DNA of 64,000 nt, taken from NCBI GenBank assembly GCA_963674805.2, contig CAXXNY010000016.1, positions 620,001 to 684,000 on the forward strand, written 5' to 3'. Below, piece by piece: positions 1 through 7,914 of this stretch (position 1 is its first letter; every line of letters begins with the position of its first letter). The stretch comes from CALMFG01 sp963674805. Its GTDB lineage: Bacteria; Bacillota; Clostridia; Christensenellales; CALMFG01. Below the pieces are notes generated by a model. The model ran no database searches. It saw only the letters and a list, made by a program, of their open reading frames with translations, and was not told the origin of the DNA. The position numbers were made by a program, and so were the translations under genes.

Positions 1-247
1 ATAGCGTAAACTGTGTTCCGGTATCCAGCACAACCAGTCCGGTTACGCATACCGCAGAGGTAGACGTAAACAATGCGTTAATCAGCCCGATGCTGTGCCC
101 GGTTACGCTTGCCGCCGGCATACTGAGCAGTATGGTTCCAATCAGTATCAACGATATAAACCCCATCAGCAAGACTTGTGATGGGTGGCGCTTTTTAGGT
201 ATATGAGTCGTCAAAATGCCGAAAATTTCCTTTATACTGAATTGCAT
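1..247 (-). CDS. ktrB: KtrB/TrkH-family potassium uptake channel subunit, N-terminal part
   Basis: Reading the minus strand from 247 gives 82 codons with no stop up to the window edge, so only the N-terminus is present. It has a charged start, a first membrane helix (about residues 27-45) and then the first pore segment, TSTSAVCVTGLVV, which matches the first selectivity-filter loop of the TrkH/KtrB family. KtrB is the membrane channel of a K+ uptake system and works with a cytoplasmic KtrA/TrkA gating ring, presumably encoded beyond the edge. No good ribosome-binding site is seen. An in-frame ATG four codons upstream (259) is an alternative start. Family assignment is firm; KtrB versus TrkH cannot be settled from this fragment. 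Confidence 0.85.
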   Translation of the reverse strand, partial: MQFSIKEIFGILTTHIPKKRHPSQVLLMGFISLILIGTILLSMPAASVTGHSIGLINALFTSTSAVCVTGLVVLDTGTQFTL

Positions 248-296
248 CAAGTATACCATAAACCGGGGTGCGCTTCAAACCATCTTCGCTTTACCG

Positions 297-324
297 TTGC
301 CTTTGTCTAAGTCTCATGTATAAT
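297..324 (+). promoter_or_regulatory. Probable sigma-A promoter of the YihY gene
   Basis: TTGCCT (297-302) and a perfect TATAAT (319-324) are separated by 16 nt. They sit about 40 nt before the start codon, in the gap shared with the divergent potassium channel gene. Confidence 0.5.
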
Positions 325-362
325 AAGTATATTGCGTATTTAAATTATTCAGGAGGCAGTAA

Positions 363-1271
363 ATGCTGAATAAAATTAAGGCATGGTTTGAAAAGCACCC
401 GGTTCTGTTACGGAATTGCCGGATTATTATCGGCACCGTCAAAAGTTTTGCAGATTACGAGATTTCCGCAATGGGTGCGCAGCTCGCTTATTATTCGATC
501 GTTGCGTTTTTTACGCTGGGTATCACCATTGTGTATGCGTCAAGCCTGATTCCCGCAATCTATACCGGAGCCGGGTATGTGTTGGAGAGTATCTTCCCGC
601 CGTCCATTATTTCGCTGTTTTCCTCCACCATCAAACAAATTGATATCCCCAAAAAAATATTCCCGATGGTCTCTACCGCCGTGATGTCTATCTGGTTTGC
701 TTCCCGCGCGATCCGTTCGATGATGCGTTCTTTTGATACGATTTATAATGCGGTACACCGCCGCAAGTCTTATCAGCGCACCTATCTTTCCGTTTTGTTC
801 ACACTGGTGTTTGAACTGCTGTTTGCCTCCATCTTTATCTTCTCGGTGTTAGGCAAAACCATCTCAAAGAGCATTCTGCCTCCGCTGGAAATTTCCGATC
901 AGTTTGCGCTTATTTTCACCTATATCCGGCTGATCTTCCCGGCCGTTTTAATGCTGTTTACGTTCTGGCTGTTTTATTATTATTTAACCAATGTGAAGTT
1001 TAAGTTCCGCCAGGCATTCCCAGGCGCTCTGTTCACCACCATCTTATGGCTGGTTATCTCAAAGTTCTTTTCACTTTACTTTTTAAAAATTTCCATGTTC
1101 CCGCTGGTTCTCGGGAGCGTCGGCGGTATCTTTGTCTTTTTAATCTGGATTTTCTGGTGCAGCATCATCGTACTGGTCGGCGCGGTTTTAAATCACCGCT
1201 TCATGCAATGGCGCTCCAGCTCTTCCAAAGATACAAATCCCCCGCCCGAATCTCAAATCACCGCGCAATAG
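363..1271 (+). CDS. YihY/BrkB family inner-membrane protein
   Basis: A 302-residue polytopic membrane protein with about six hydrophobic segments, of the length usual for YihY/BrkB (also called UPF0761). Supporting motifs are the N-terminal GAQLAYYSIVAFF, the WFASRAIRSMM stretch and the C-terminal LVGAVLNHRF. The ATG has an AGGAGG ribosome-binding site just upstream. The old label ribonuclease BN is wrong for this family; the true role is not established, with membrane transport or envelope roles suggested. It is followed by a bidirectional terminator shared with the convergent rplM-rpsI operon. The C-terminal tail is polar and Ser/Pro-rich. Confidence 0.9.
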   Translation: MLNKIKAWFEKHPVLLRNCRIIIGTVKSFADYEISAMGAQLAYYSIVAFFTLGITIVYASSLIPAIYTGAGYVLESIFPPSIISLFSSTIKQIDIPKKIFPMVSTAVMSIWFASRAIRSMMRSFDTIYNAVHRRKSYQRTYLSVLFTLVFELLFASIFIFSVLGKTISKSILPPLEISDQFALIFTYIRLIFPAVLMLFTFWLFYYYLTNVKFKFRQAFPGALFTTILWLVISKFFSLYFLKISMFPLVLGSVGGIFVFLIWIFWCSIIVLVGAVLNHRFMQWRSSSSKDTNPPPESQITAQ

Positions 1272-1282
1272 CACAAAATAAA

Positions 1283-1308
1283 AAACGCCTTAAGCATTTA
1301 AGGCGTTT
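1283..1308. terminator. Bidirectional intrinsic terminator
   Basis: An 11-bp stem, AAACGCCTTAA (1283-1293) with TTAAGGCGTTT (1298-1308), and a GCAT loop, flanked by A and T tracts. It lies between the convergent YihY and rpsI genes and can serve both. Confidence 0.8.
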
Positions 1309-1330
1309 AATATGATCATATTGAAACCGA

Positions 1331-1723
1331 TTATCTCTTTGAGAACTGCGGCGCTCTTCTTGCTGCTTTGAGGCCGTATTTCTTTCTTTCCTTCATTCTC
1401 GGGTCACGGGTTAAGAATCCGGCCTTCTTTAAAATCGGCCGATACTGCGGATCCGCTTCTAAAAGCGCCCGTGAGATACCGTGGCGGATTGCGCCCGCCT
1501 GTCCGGTATAACCACCGCCCTGAACGTTCACCAGCACATCATAGGTGCCGAGTGTATTGGTTGCTTCGAGCGGTGACCGGATTAACATCTTGAGAGTTTC
1601 AAGATTAAAATACTCTTCAATATCCCGTTTGTTAACGGTGATCTTTCCAGAGCCTGACACAAGGCGTACTCTGGCTACAGAAGATTTTCTTCTACCGGTT
1701 CCGGTATAAAGCGTTTTGCTCAT
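1331..1723 (-). CDS. rpsI: 30S ribosomal protein S9
   Basis: 130 residues, full length for S9 (uS9). It carries the family start YTGTGRRKSSVARVRL, the GGGYTGQAGAIRHGISRAL core and the basic C-terminal tail ending QFSKR, whose last residues reach the P-site tRNA in the ribosome. It follows rplM by 22 nt with an AAGGAGG-type site, the conserved rplM-rpsI arrangement. Expression should come from the promoter ahead of rplM. Confidence 0.99.
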   Translation of the reverse strand: MSKTLYTGTGRRKSSVARVRLVSGSGKITVNKRDIEEYFNLETLKMLIRSPLEATNTLGTYDVLVNVQGGGYTGQAGAIRHGISRALLEADPQYRPILKKAGFLTRDPRMKERKKYGLKAARRAPQFSKR

Positions 1724-1745
1724 TTAACTTTCGTACCTCCTTGCC

Positions 1746-2192
1746 TTAAGATTTTTTATATTCTGCCGGTTCATAAGCCACAGGGTTCTGTGCTTCGTGT
1801 TCATGATCCGGGCCTGCGTAAACGCGTAAGTTCTTTAACATCTGGCTGCCGAGCTTGTTCTTTGGCAGCATTCTGCGTACGGCATTCATAAACAGAAACT
1901 CTGGTTTGGTTTCCATCATTTTTCCGTAAGAGACTTCTTTTAAACCGCCGACGTGTCCGGTGTGCTTACGGTAAAACTTCTGCTGAAGCTTTTTACCCGT
2001 AAAAACCAGTTTATCCACGTTCACCACTATCACGTGGTCACCAGTTACGACATGCGGTGTGTAGTCCGGTTTGTGTTTTCCTTTAAGCAGTGTCGCCACT
2101 TGTGACGCCAGTCTGCCAAATACTTGCCCGTTTGCATCGACAAGCAACCACTTGGAATCCACATTCCCGGAATTCGCCATATATGATTTCAT
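1746..2192 (-). CDS. rplM: 50S ribosomal protein L13
   Basis: 148 residues, normal length for L13 (uL13), an early assembly protein of the large subunit. The characteristic LLVDANGQVFGRLASQVA start region, KGKHKPDYTPH and the GPDHEHEAQNP C-terminal segment are all present. The ATG at 2192 gives the conserved MKSYMAN start and follows a strong GGAGGGG ribosome-binding site. It is the first gene of a two-gene operon with rpsI and has its own consensus promoter and a short leader that may fold into a regulatory hairpin. Confidence 0.99.
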   Translation of the reverse strand: MKSYMANSGNVDSKWLLVDANGQVFGRLASQVATLLKGKHKPDYTPHVVTGDHVIVVNVDKLVFTGKKLQQKFYRKHTGHVGGLKEVSYGKMMETKPEFLFMNAVRRMLPKNKLGSQMLKNLRVYAGPDHEHEAQNPVAYEPAEYKKS

Positions 2193-2229
2193 AAGGCTCC
2201 CCTCCGTTTGTATTCGATTTTAGATTGCT

Positions 2230-2261
2230 GACCTTTGCATGGGCTGAGTACGCAAACAGTC
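2230..2261 (-). promoter_or_regulatory. Leader hairpin of rplM, candidate L13-type autoregulatory leader
   Basis: In the minus-strand leader, TTTGC and GCAAA pair with an outer GAC/GTC pairing, enclosing a 13-nt loop. Bacillota rplM transcripts often carry an L13 leader that allows autoregulation. Position and size fit, but I could not match the published consensus base by base. Confidence 0.35.
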
Positions 2262-2270
2262 GCACCAATC

Positions 2271-2299
2271 ATTCTAATAAAAATAGCATCCCCTGTCAA
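2271..2299 (-). promoter_or_regulatory. Strong sigma-A promoter of rplM-rpsI
   Basis: On the minus strand a perfect TTGACA (2299-2294) is separated by 17 nt from TAGAAT (2276-2271). The transcript would start about 70 nt before the L13 start codon. Confidence 0.85.
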
Positions 2300-2333
2300 G
2301 CAGAAAAAAACCCGATATTTCAGGGTTTTCTGC
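2300..2333 (-). terminator. Intrinsic terminator upstream of the rplM promoter
   Basis: AAAACCC/GGGTTTT stem (2307-2313 with 2323-2329) with an outer GCAG/CTGC pairing, followed on the minus strand by a run of seven T. It shields the rplM promoter from read-through arriving from the methyltransferase side. Confidence 0.65.
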
Positions 2334-2415
2334 TCTTTTCATCATTGTCAAAGTTCTGCGAACCCAATATTTGTGTTATAACCGCTCATATCCATTTTTA
2401 TTAATAAAAAAGCTA

Positions 2416-2444
2416 TTGAAATGGCGGCAACTCTATATTATAAT
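2416..2444 (+). promoter_or_regulatory. Consensus promoter of tRNA-Thr
   Basis: TTGAAA (2416-2421), a 17-nt spacer and a perfect TATAAT (2439-2444). The predicted start is about 15 nt before the tRNA. Confidence 0.85.
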
Positions 2445-2465
2445 AATGTCCGCTGACGATATCAT

Positions 2466-2542
2466 GCCGCTATAGCTCAGTAGGTAGTAGCGCATCCATG
2501 GTAAGGATGAGGTCATCGGTTCAAATCCGATTAGCGGCTCCA
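2466..2542 (+). tRNA. tRNA-Thr (anticodon GGT)
   Basis: A complete 77-nt cloverleaf. The acceptor arm is GCCGCTA with TAGCGGC, the anticodon stem CATCC/GGATG encloses loop ATGGTAA with anticodon GGT, and the T arm is ATCGG-TTCAAAT-CCGAT. CCA is encoded at 2540-2542. It is a single-gene transcription unit with its own promoter and terminator. Confidence 0.97.
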
Positions 2543-2550
2543 ACACCAAA

Positions 2551-2582
2551 CGCCTGATTTAATCATCGGGCGCTTTATTTTT
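2551..2582. terminator. Terminator of tRNA-Thr, overlapping the end of the convergent methyltransferase gene
   Basis: CGCC-TGAT (2551-2558) pairs with ATCA...GGCG (2562-2572) with a small bulge, followed by a T-rich run. The 3' end of the convergent minus-strand gene lies inside the T-run. Confidence 0.65.
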
Positions 2583-3330
2583 TTAACACCAATATCATCC
2601 GGTGCTGCGTCGCAGTAAAGCTTCCGGTCTCCAATATTTCTCCATGCAGCGCTTCCAACCCGTCTAAGCTGCTTTCCACATCAAATGCCGGAAACGCCCC
2701 TTTCATCACGTGCGCGTAATATACCAGCGTTTCAACATCACTAAACGTCAATTTCGGGAAGCTTTCTTCTTGATATATCACCTGAAATCCGGCACGTTCA
2801 TGCTGCATAACCGCACGTTCAAGGCTCGGGTAACCTCCTGCGGTCACAGCTTCTCCGATGATTTTTTTAATCAGGTCAACATTGTGTTGATCTCCCGGCT
2901 GTTCCAACAAATAAATACCGCCCGGCTTTAGGATGCGGTATACGCGTTTCGGATCGGCCGTAATGCCTTTATTCAGCACCGCGTCGAACATATCCCGCTC
3001 AGGCAAAAAGGCCTCAAGGTCTTCTGCTTCATCAGTCAGCTCAGCCTCATGTATTCTTCCCGGTTCGCCAAAGTATATATGGCGCCAGATTTGATTCTCT
3101 TCTGAATCCGGATCAAACGCATCTGTTTGATGTTTTTTATTCAGCAGCTGTCCGGTACGGCCGGAATTAATATCCAATACCTCGCTATCTTTCGGGATAT
3201 ACTTCTTAATAATTTTGTTTTCGTTCCAATCGGCTGATTCTTCTGATATCCTGCCCATCAGTATGGTGACATCCAGTCCCCAGTCCGCGCGCGCCTTTGC
3301 TTCTGTCCATCGCTTCTTTAAGTCTTCCAT
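2575..3330 (-). CDS. Class I SAM-dependent methyltransferase, substrate unknown
   Basis: 251 residues. Residues 45-65 hold a Rossmann motif I, EVLDINSGRTGQLL, in which the usual glycine-rich loop is altered to NSGRTG. Later come a FDAVLNKG segment (motif IV position) and LKPGGIYLLEQ (post-IV), typical of the small-molecule class I methyltransferases. The start codon is preceded by AAAGGAGCC. It stands alone between a tRNA and a two-component system, so context gives no substrate. The N-terminal 45 residues are charged and family-specific. Confidence 0.75.
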   Translation of the reverse strand: MEDLKKRWTEAKARADWGLDVTILMGRISEESADWNENKIIKKYIPKDSEVLDINSGRTGQLLNKKHQTDAFDPDSEENQIWRHIYFGEPGRIHEAELTDEAEDLEAFLPERDMFDAVLNKGITADPKRVYRILKPGGIYLLEQPGDQHNVDLIKKIIGEAVTAGGYPSLERAVMQHERAGFQVIYQEESFPKLTFSDVETLVYYAHVMKGAFPAFDVESSLDGLEALHGEILETGSFTATQHRMILVLKK

Positions 3331-3522
3331 TTATTCTGGCTCCTTTTCGCTCTTTATTCTATCACATGTTCAGCAGAGCATGCGTTTAAATTACCTGTTT
3401 TATCCTCAGGTTTTAGATTTTGTTATCTTCTTGTTATCTTGGCCTGCTAAACTCCTTTAAAAACAGTGAAAACCTGTCTTTTTGTGATAAAATATAGTTG
3501 ATACTATCAAGGAGCGCTGCCC

Positions 3523-4212
3523 ATGAATACGGTTCGCGGTAACAGCAATAAAATATTAGTCGTTGACGATGATAACCGCATTCGTCTGCTGTTAAATTCG
3601 ATTTTGGAGACCCGCGGATACCATGTGCTGCTGGCGCAGGACGGCGAACAGGGGCTTGAATTGTTTAAAAGCGCTCAGCCGGATTTAGTCATCCTGGATA
3701 TTATGATGCCCGGCATGGACGGGCTCGCGTGCGCCAAAGAAATCCGAAAGCTGTCCGACTGCCCCATCCTGATGCTGACCGCTAAGGGTGAGGAATACGA
3801 CGAAGTGGACGGATTCGACAGCGGGGCGGATGATTATGTTGTCAAGCCTTTTACGCCCATGGTGCTGATTGCCAGAATAGAGGCGCTGCTCCGCCGCGTC
3901 AACAGCGGAAACAAACCCAAAAAGACGCTCGGCAGGCTGTCTTTAAACACCGATGCTCGGGAAGCGGTAGTCGATAACGAACCGCTGAACCTAAGCCGCA
4001 AGGAATACGACCTGCTGCTATACCTTACCGATAACCAACATATCTCGCTGTCCCGCGATCAGATTTTGGAAGCGGTATGGGGATATGATTATCTCGGCAG
4101 CGAAAACACAGTGGATACCCATATCAACCGCCTTCGGAATAAGCTTAAGTCTGCCAGTGCCTATATTGTCACAATGCGCGGATTCGGATATAAATTTGAG
4201 GTGAAAGAGTGA
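3523..4212 (+). CDS. OmpR/PhoB-family response regulator
   Basis: 229 residues. The receiver domain occupies residues 10-122 with the acidic pair D15-D16, phosphoacceptor D59 in LVILDIMMPG, the LTAK threonine and the KPF lysine. The C-terminal winged helix (about 132-228) has DQILEAVWGYDY and NTVDTHINRLRNKL, typical of OmpR/PhoB DNA binders. The gene overlaps the kinase gene by 4 nt (GTGA), so the two are translationally coupled. A TAAAAT -10 at 3488-3493 with a poor -35 is the only promoter candidate. The regulon cannot be inferred. Confidence 0.93.
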   Translation: MNTVRGNSNKILVVDDDNRIRLLLNSILETRGYHVLLAQDGEQGLELFKSAQPDLVILDIMMPGMDGLACAKEIRKLSDCPILMLTAKGEEYDEVDGFDSGADDYVVKPFTPMVLIARIEALLRRVNSGNKPKKTLGRLSLNTDAREAVVDNEPLNLSRKEYDLLLYLTDNQHISLSRDQILEAVWGYDYLGSENTVDTHINRLRNKLKSASAYIVTMRGFGYKFEVKE

Positions 4213-5690
4213 CAAAACGCATCAAGCCAAAGCGCTATCAGTCCAGCATCACCAAGCGGTTGTTTTTTAATGTTATGATTATTGTCCTGTCCTTTGCGCT
4301 TGTGGTGATGATCTCCAATGCGTTTTTTTTGCGTCCGCTTTATACCATGTATTCAGAGCGTGAAGTTAAAAATGCCGTTGAGGAGCTGATAGAGGTGGAC
4401 TATTCCGCCGGCGAGCAGGAATGGCGCAGTGCTGTCAATGATATCGAACGGGATAATCACTTTGAAGTTATGATCTTTGAGGACACACGGGTAATTTATT
4501 CCTCATCCAGCCAGCCGAGATGGCTTCCTGCCGGCATTCCGACCCAGATCATCAGCGAAATTTTATCAGAACTTGAACATGAGATGCCGGACATCAACCA
4601 GATGCTGGACAATTTCGACCAATATCATCCCCGGCGCAATAATCTGATATTTGCATACGGGCAAAAGGGTGATTATACGATCCTCGTCACCCAAATCCTA
4701 AGCCCGGTCAATAACACCATCCGCCAGACCAACCTCGTAATCCTGCTGGTTACGTCATTATTCCTGCTGCTTACGCTGTTGATTGCGTTCCGGCTCTCTA
4801 AGCGCTTTACGCGACCGATTAAGAAGATTCAGTCTACGGTTGCCAATATCGCTGACCTAAACTTTAATTCGGCCTGCGATGTCCATACCGGCGACGAGCT
4901 GGAGCATTTGGCCGATGATGTTAATATGCTGTCTGACCGGCTGAAAGAAACGCTGCATCAACTGCAGGTGCAAAATGAACAGCTGGAAAAGGATATCATC
5001 TCCCAGCGGCAGTTTATCTCGAACGCCTCCCATGAGCTTAGAACACCGCTTTCGCTGATTAAAGGATACGCGGATGAAATCGGCAGTGATTTTGTGCCCA
5101 ACATCGAACAGCAAAAGCTGTACGTCAATATCATCAGCGAAGAAGCCAATAAAATGAGCCGCCTGTTGAAAGAAATGCTGGATTTATCCCGCATGGAAAG
5201 CGGCCGGATGGCGCTTGAAATTCAATCGGTTTCAGTCAACCAGCTGATCAAAGATTTTATCGATAAATATGACGGCTATATCAGCGACCATCAATTAGAT
5301 TTAACGCTTGAACTAACCCAGGAGGACAGCACCGGACTGGCCGATCCGATGCGGTTTGAACAGATTCTGGCAAACTATTTGTCAAATGCGGCAAAGTACG
5401 GTGATATTCAGCATATCGTCAAAATATCAACGCAAGTCAAAGGTGATGTCATTCGCATCAACATGTTTAACTCCGGCGACCATATCCCGGTGCAGACTTT
5501 AGAAAATATCTGGGATCGTTTTTATAAGCACGATAAAAGCCGGTCAGAAAAAGAAGGCAGTTATGGTTTGGGGCTTTCGATTGTTGCCGCAATCATGGCG
5601 CTGTCCGGCCAGCGGTACGGCGCAGAAAATGTGACGGGCGGGGTGAACTTCTGGTTTGACGTCAAGCGGGATGTTCCGGCAGACAGTTAG
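4209..5690 (+). CDS. Sensor histidine kinase, partner of the upstream response regulator
   Basis: 493 residues from a GTG start inside the GTGA overlap with the regulator gene. Two membrane helices (about 18-40 and 172-194) flank an extracytoplasmic sensor of some 130 residues. HAMP follows (about 195-250), then HisKA with SNASHELRTPLSLIKGY (phospho-acceptor H275) and HATPase_c with N box NYLSNAAKYG and G box GLGLSIVAAIM. The stop codon overlaps that of the convergent prs gene by 4 nt. The sensed signal is unknown; the sensor domain is not one I recognise. Confidence 0.92.
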   Translation: MTKRIKPKRYQSSITKRLFFNVMIIVLSFALVVMISNAFFLRPLYTMYSEREVKNAVEELIEVDYSAGEQEWRSAVNDIERDNHFEVMIFEDTRVIYSSSSQPRWLPAGIPTQIISEILSELEHEMPDINQMLDNFDQYHPRRNNLIFAYGQKGDYTILVTQILSPVNNTIRQTNLVILLVTSLFLLLTLLIAFRLSKRFTRPIKKIQSTVANIADLNFNSACDVHTGDELEHLADDVNMLSDRLKETLHQLQVQNEQLEKDIISQRQFISNASHELRTPLSLIKGYADEIGSDFVPNIEQQKLYVNIISEEANKMSRLLKEMLDLSRMESGRMALEIQSVSVNQLIKDFIDKYDGYISDHQLDLTLELTQEDSTGLADPMRFEQILANYLSNAAKYGDIQHIVKISTQVKGDVIRINMFNSGDHIPVQTLENIWDRFYKHDKSRSEKEGSYGLGLSIVAAIMALSGQRYGAENVTGGVNFWFDVKRDVPADS

Positions 5691-6688
5691 GCGTCCGTCT
5701 TTTCGATAGCCTCCAGCACCTTTTCCGGCAAAGCGTCGAGCATCGCTCCGATTGACATTCTTGAGTGAATCCTGTATACAGCTTCCGCAAACAGCGGCGC
5801 GACCGACAGGATTTTTATTTTCTTGCTTGCTCTCGGATATGGGTTTGGCACTGTGTCGGTTGCGATCAGCCGTTCAATCGGGCTGTTGTCGATAACTTCC
5901 ACGCCCTTTTTCTTTAAAACCATATGTGAGATACAGGCATAGATATGTGCGGCACCGTTTTTCTGCAGCTCTACGGCGACTTCTTTTAAAGTTTCTCCCG
6001 AAATAGAAAAATCATCGACAATCAGGCAGGTCTTGCCTTTTACATCACCGATGATATTTAAACACTGCGCTTTTTCATCATGCGCAATCCGGGCTTTGTC
6101 GCCGATTGCTACCCCAACACCAAGATAGTCGGCATAGCGGCGGGCATTCTTGGCAAATCCGGCGTCCGGCGAGACAATCACCAGATTCTCATCCACCCAT
6201 CCCTGTGCCTTTACATATTCACAGAGGATCGGCATAGACATCAAATGGTCTACCGGGATTTTGAAGAAACCCTGCACCTGCGGACTGTGAAGATCCATCA
6301 TCACCACACGGTCGGCGCCGGCGAGTTCAATGCTCTCCGCACACACGCGTGCACGGATGGATACGCGCGGTTCGTCTTTTTTATCGCCTTTTGCATAAGA
6401 GAAATATGGGATGATTGCGGTCACGGAGTTGGCGCTTGCCCGTTTAAACGCATCCATCCAGAACAAAATCTCAACAAATTCGTTGTTCGGATCAAGCCCG
6501 ATCGGCTGCACCAGATAAACATCTGTATCGCGTACCATCTCCTTGATGCGTACAAAGATGTTGCCGTCAGAAAACCGGATTACTTCGGAATCGCCAAGGC
6601 TGATGCCCAAGTATTTCGACATTTTCTTCGCAAATCCCAAACCCGATGTTCCAGCAAAAAACTTAATATCAGCGCTGGCTTTCAGCAT
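5687..6688 (-). CDS. prs: Ribose-phosphate pyrophosphokinase, divergent form
   Basis: 333 residues. The enzyme makes PRPP from ribose 5-phosphate and ATP for purine, pyrimidine, His and Trp synthesis. Visible family features are FSDGNIFVRI, the catalytic-loop region IPYFSYAKGDKKDEPR, the DLHSPQVQGFF divalent-metal/ATP segment and the PRPP loop LIVDDFSISGETL. The canonical loop is closer to VVDDMVDTAGT, so this is a variant. The flexible loop keeps its charged residues. It has its own promoter and sits convergent with the kinase gene with the stop codons overlapping. Confidence 0.87.
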   Translation of the reverse strand: MLKASADIKFFAGTSGLGFAKKMSKYLGISLGDSEVIRFSDGNIFVRIKEMVRDTDVYLVQPIGLDPNNEFVEILFWMDAFKRASANSVTAIIPYFSYAKGDKKDEPRVSIRARVCAESIELAGADRVVMMDLHSPQVQGFFKIPVDHLMSMPILCEYVKAQGWVDENLVIVSPDAGFAKNARRYADYLGVGVAIGDKARIAHDEKAQCLNIIGDVKGKTCLIVDDFSISGETLKEVAVELQKNGAAHIYACISHMVLKKKGVEVIDNSPIERLIATDTVPNPYPRASKKIKILSVAPLFAEAVYRIHSRMSIGAMLDALPEKVLEAIEKTDA

Positions 6689-6723
6689 TATATTCCCTCT
6701 TTCGTCCCTGTTTATTCAACCGT

Positions 6724-6752
6724 ATTTTATCATATTCAGCGCCCTTTTTGAA
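6724..6752 (-). promoter_or_regulatory. Probable promoter of prs
   Basis: On the minus strand TTCAAA (6752-6747), a 17-nt spacer and TAAAAT (6729-6724). It lies between the upstream binding-protein gene and prs. Confidence 0.55.
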
Positions 6753-6758
6753 TACAGG

Positions 6759-7709
6759 CTATTCTGCGCTTGCGTCGGATTCTTGCGGAGCGTCCGCTTC
6801 TTCGGGCTCCGTCAAAAGATCATCCATGCCCCATTTTTCCTCCAGTTTATCGATGGTGCCGTCCGCCTTCATCGCCGCGATTGCCTTGCTGAACACCTTT
6901 TCAAGCTCGACATCTCTGGAGTTAAACGCGAAGCAGTACTCATGGTACAGCATCCGGTCAGGCAGCACGACCAGTTCTTCCGTAAGGTACGGGTTGATAA
7001 ACAAAGTGTCTGCGGCTGCAATATCCACATCAAACGATTCGACCGCATCAAACAGATCCTGGTAACAGGCATAGGAAATGATTTCGTATTCCTGCCGTTC
7101 ACCCTCTGGTTTGGCTTCATTTACCGTATCCAGGTACGCGGCAATCCGGTCGTCAGCATAGCTGTTGTTCAGCGTGCCGATTAACACCTTGTTGGCTTTT
7201 AACACATTAAGGCGCTGGTCTTTGCGGGTCACCAGTGCAACGGAATCCACAAAAAATCCGTCCGAATAATTCAGCGTAATACGCGAGGACGAATTAGGCA
7301 CAAATGCGCCGATGCACACATCAATCTCAGCGAGATTCAGTTTTGAGAGTTTGGTGGTCGAGGTAATCTCCTCATATCGGATAACAATCTGATTTTGGAA
7401 TATACGCCGTAACACTTCTTCGCAGACATCAATCTCAAAGCCTTCCATTGCATCGGTTTCCTCGTTACGGCGGCTGTAACGGCCGAGATCAGTTCGGACG
7501 CCGATTTGGATCATCCCTTTATCAAAGATTTCTTTGGACGCAACGGTGATGTTCGGCGGCTGGATGGCTTGGTTAATCAAATAGATAACACCCGCCAATA
7601 TGATAATCGCGGCAAGCCCGACCAAAAGGATAAACCTCCGGTTGATATCACTGTATCTTTTCGGGTTTGGCCCCAATCTTTTCTTGATTTTTTTCAGTGT
7701 CTTTCTCAT
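6759..7709 (-). CDS. Membrane-anchored family 3 solute-binding protein (amino-acid type)
   Basis: 316 residues. A basic N-terminus (1-25) is followed by one hydrophobic helix (26-47, ILLVGLAAIIILAGVIYLI) and a periplasmic-binding-type domain from about residue 55: GMIQIGVRTDLGRYS, GFEIDVCEEVLRRIF and a final TIDKLEEKWGMDD are hallmarks of SBP_bac_3. No lipobox is seen, so it should stay anchored by the helix. No permease or ATPase gene is adjacent. An extended -10 (TGATATAAT, 7726-7718) lies only about 9 nt before the ATG, which has no ribosome-binding site. A TTG at 7625 behind CGGAGG is an alternative start. Confidence 0.82.
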   Translation of the reverse strand: MRKTLKKIKKRLGPNPKRYSDINRRFILLVGLAAIIILAGVIYLINQAIQPPNITVASKEIFDKGMIQIGVRTDLGRYSRRNEETDAMEGFEIDVCEEVLRRIFQNQIVIRYEEITSTTKLSKLNLAEIDVCIGAFVPNSSSRITLNYSDGFFVDSVALVTRKDQRLNVLKANKVLIGTLNNSYADDRIAAYLDTVNEAKPEGERQEYEIISYACYQDLFDAVESFDVDIAAADTLFINPYLTEELVVLPDRMLYHEYCFAFNSRDVELEKVFSKAIAAMKADGTIDKLEEKWGMDDLLTEPEEADAPQESDASAE

Positions 7710-7785
7710 ACCGGAACATTATATCATCAAATTAAAATTCTGCTGCGCGAATCAGCTGTTTTTATTAAAAATTCACAAATATCGA

Positions 7786-7815
7786 TTGCATACCTCTTTT
7801 CAAATATGATATCAT
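7786..7815 (+). promoter_or_regulatory. Candidate promoter of the SGNH hydrolase gene with palindromic -10 region
   Basis: TTGCAT (7786-7791), an 18-nt spacer and TATCAT (7810-7815). The -10 is contained in the perfect palindrome ATGATATCAT (7806-7815), a possible operator in this divergent intergenic region. Confidence 0.45.
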
Positions 7816-7914
7816 CATATCGTTAAAACTGAATATGGATACGGTAGCTCACTTTTTTCTCGCGGCCCAGCATTATTATTTCTTTATACACATCATCACG
7901 AAAGGAGAAAAAAG

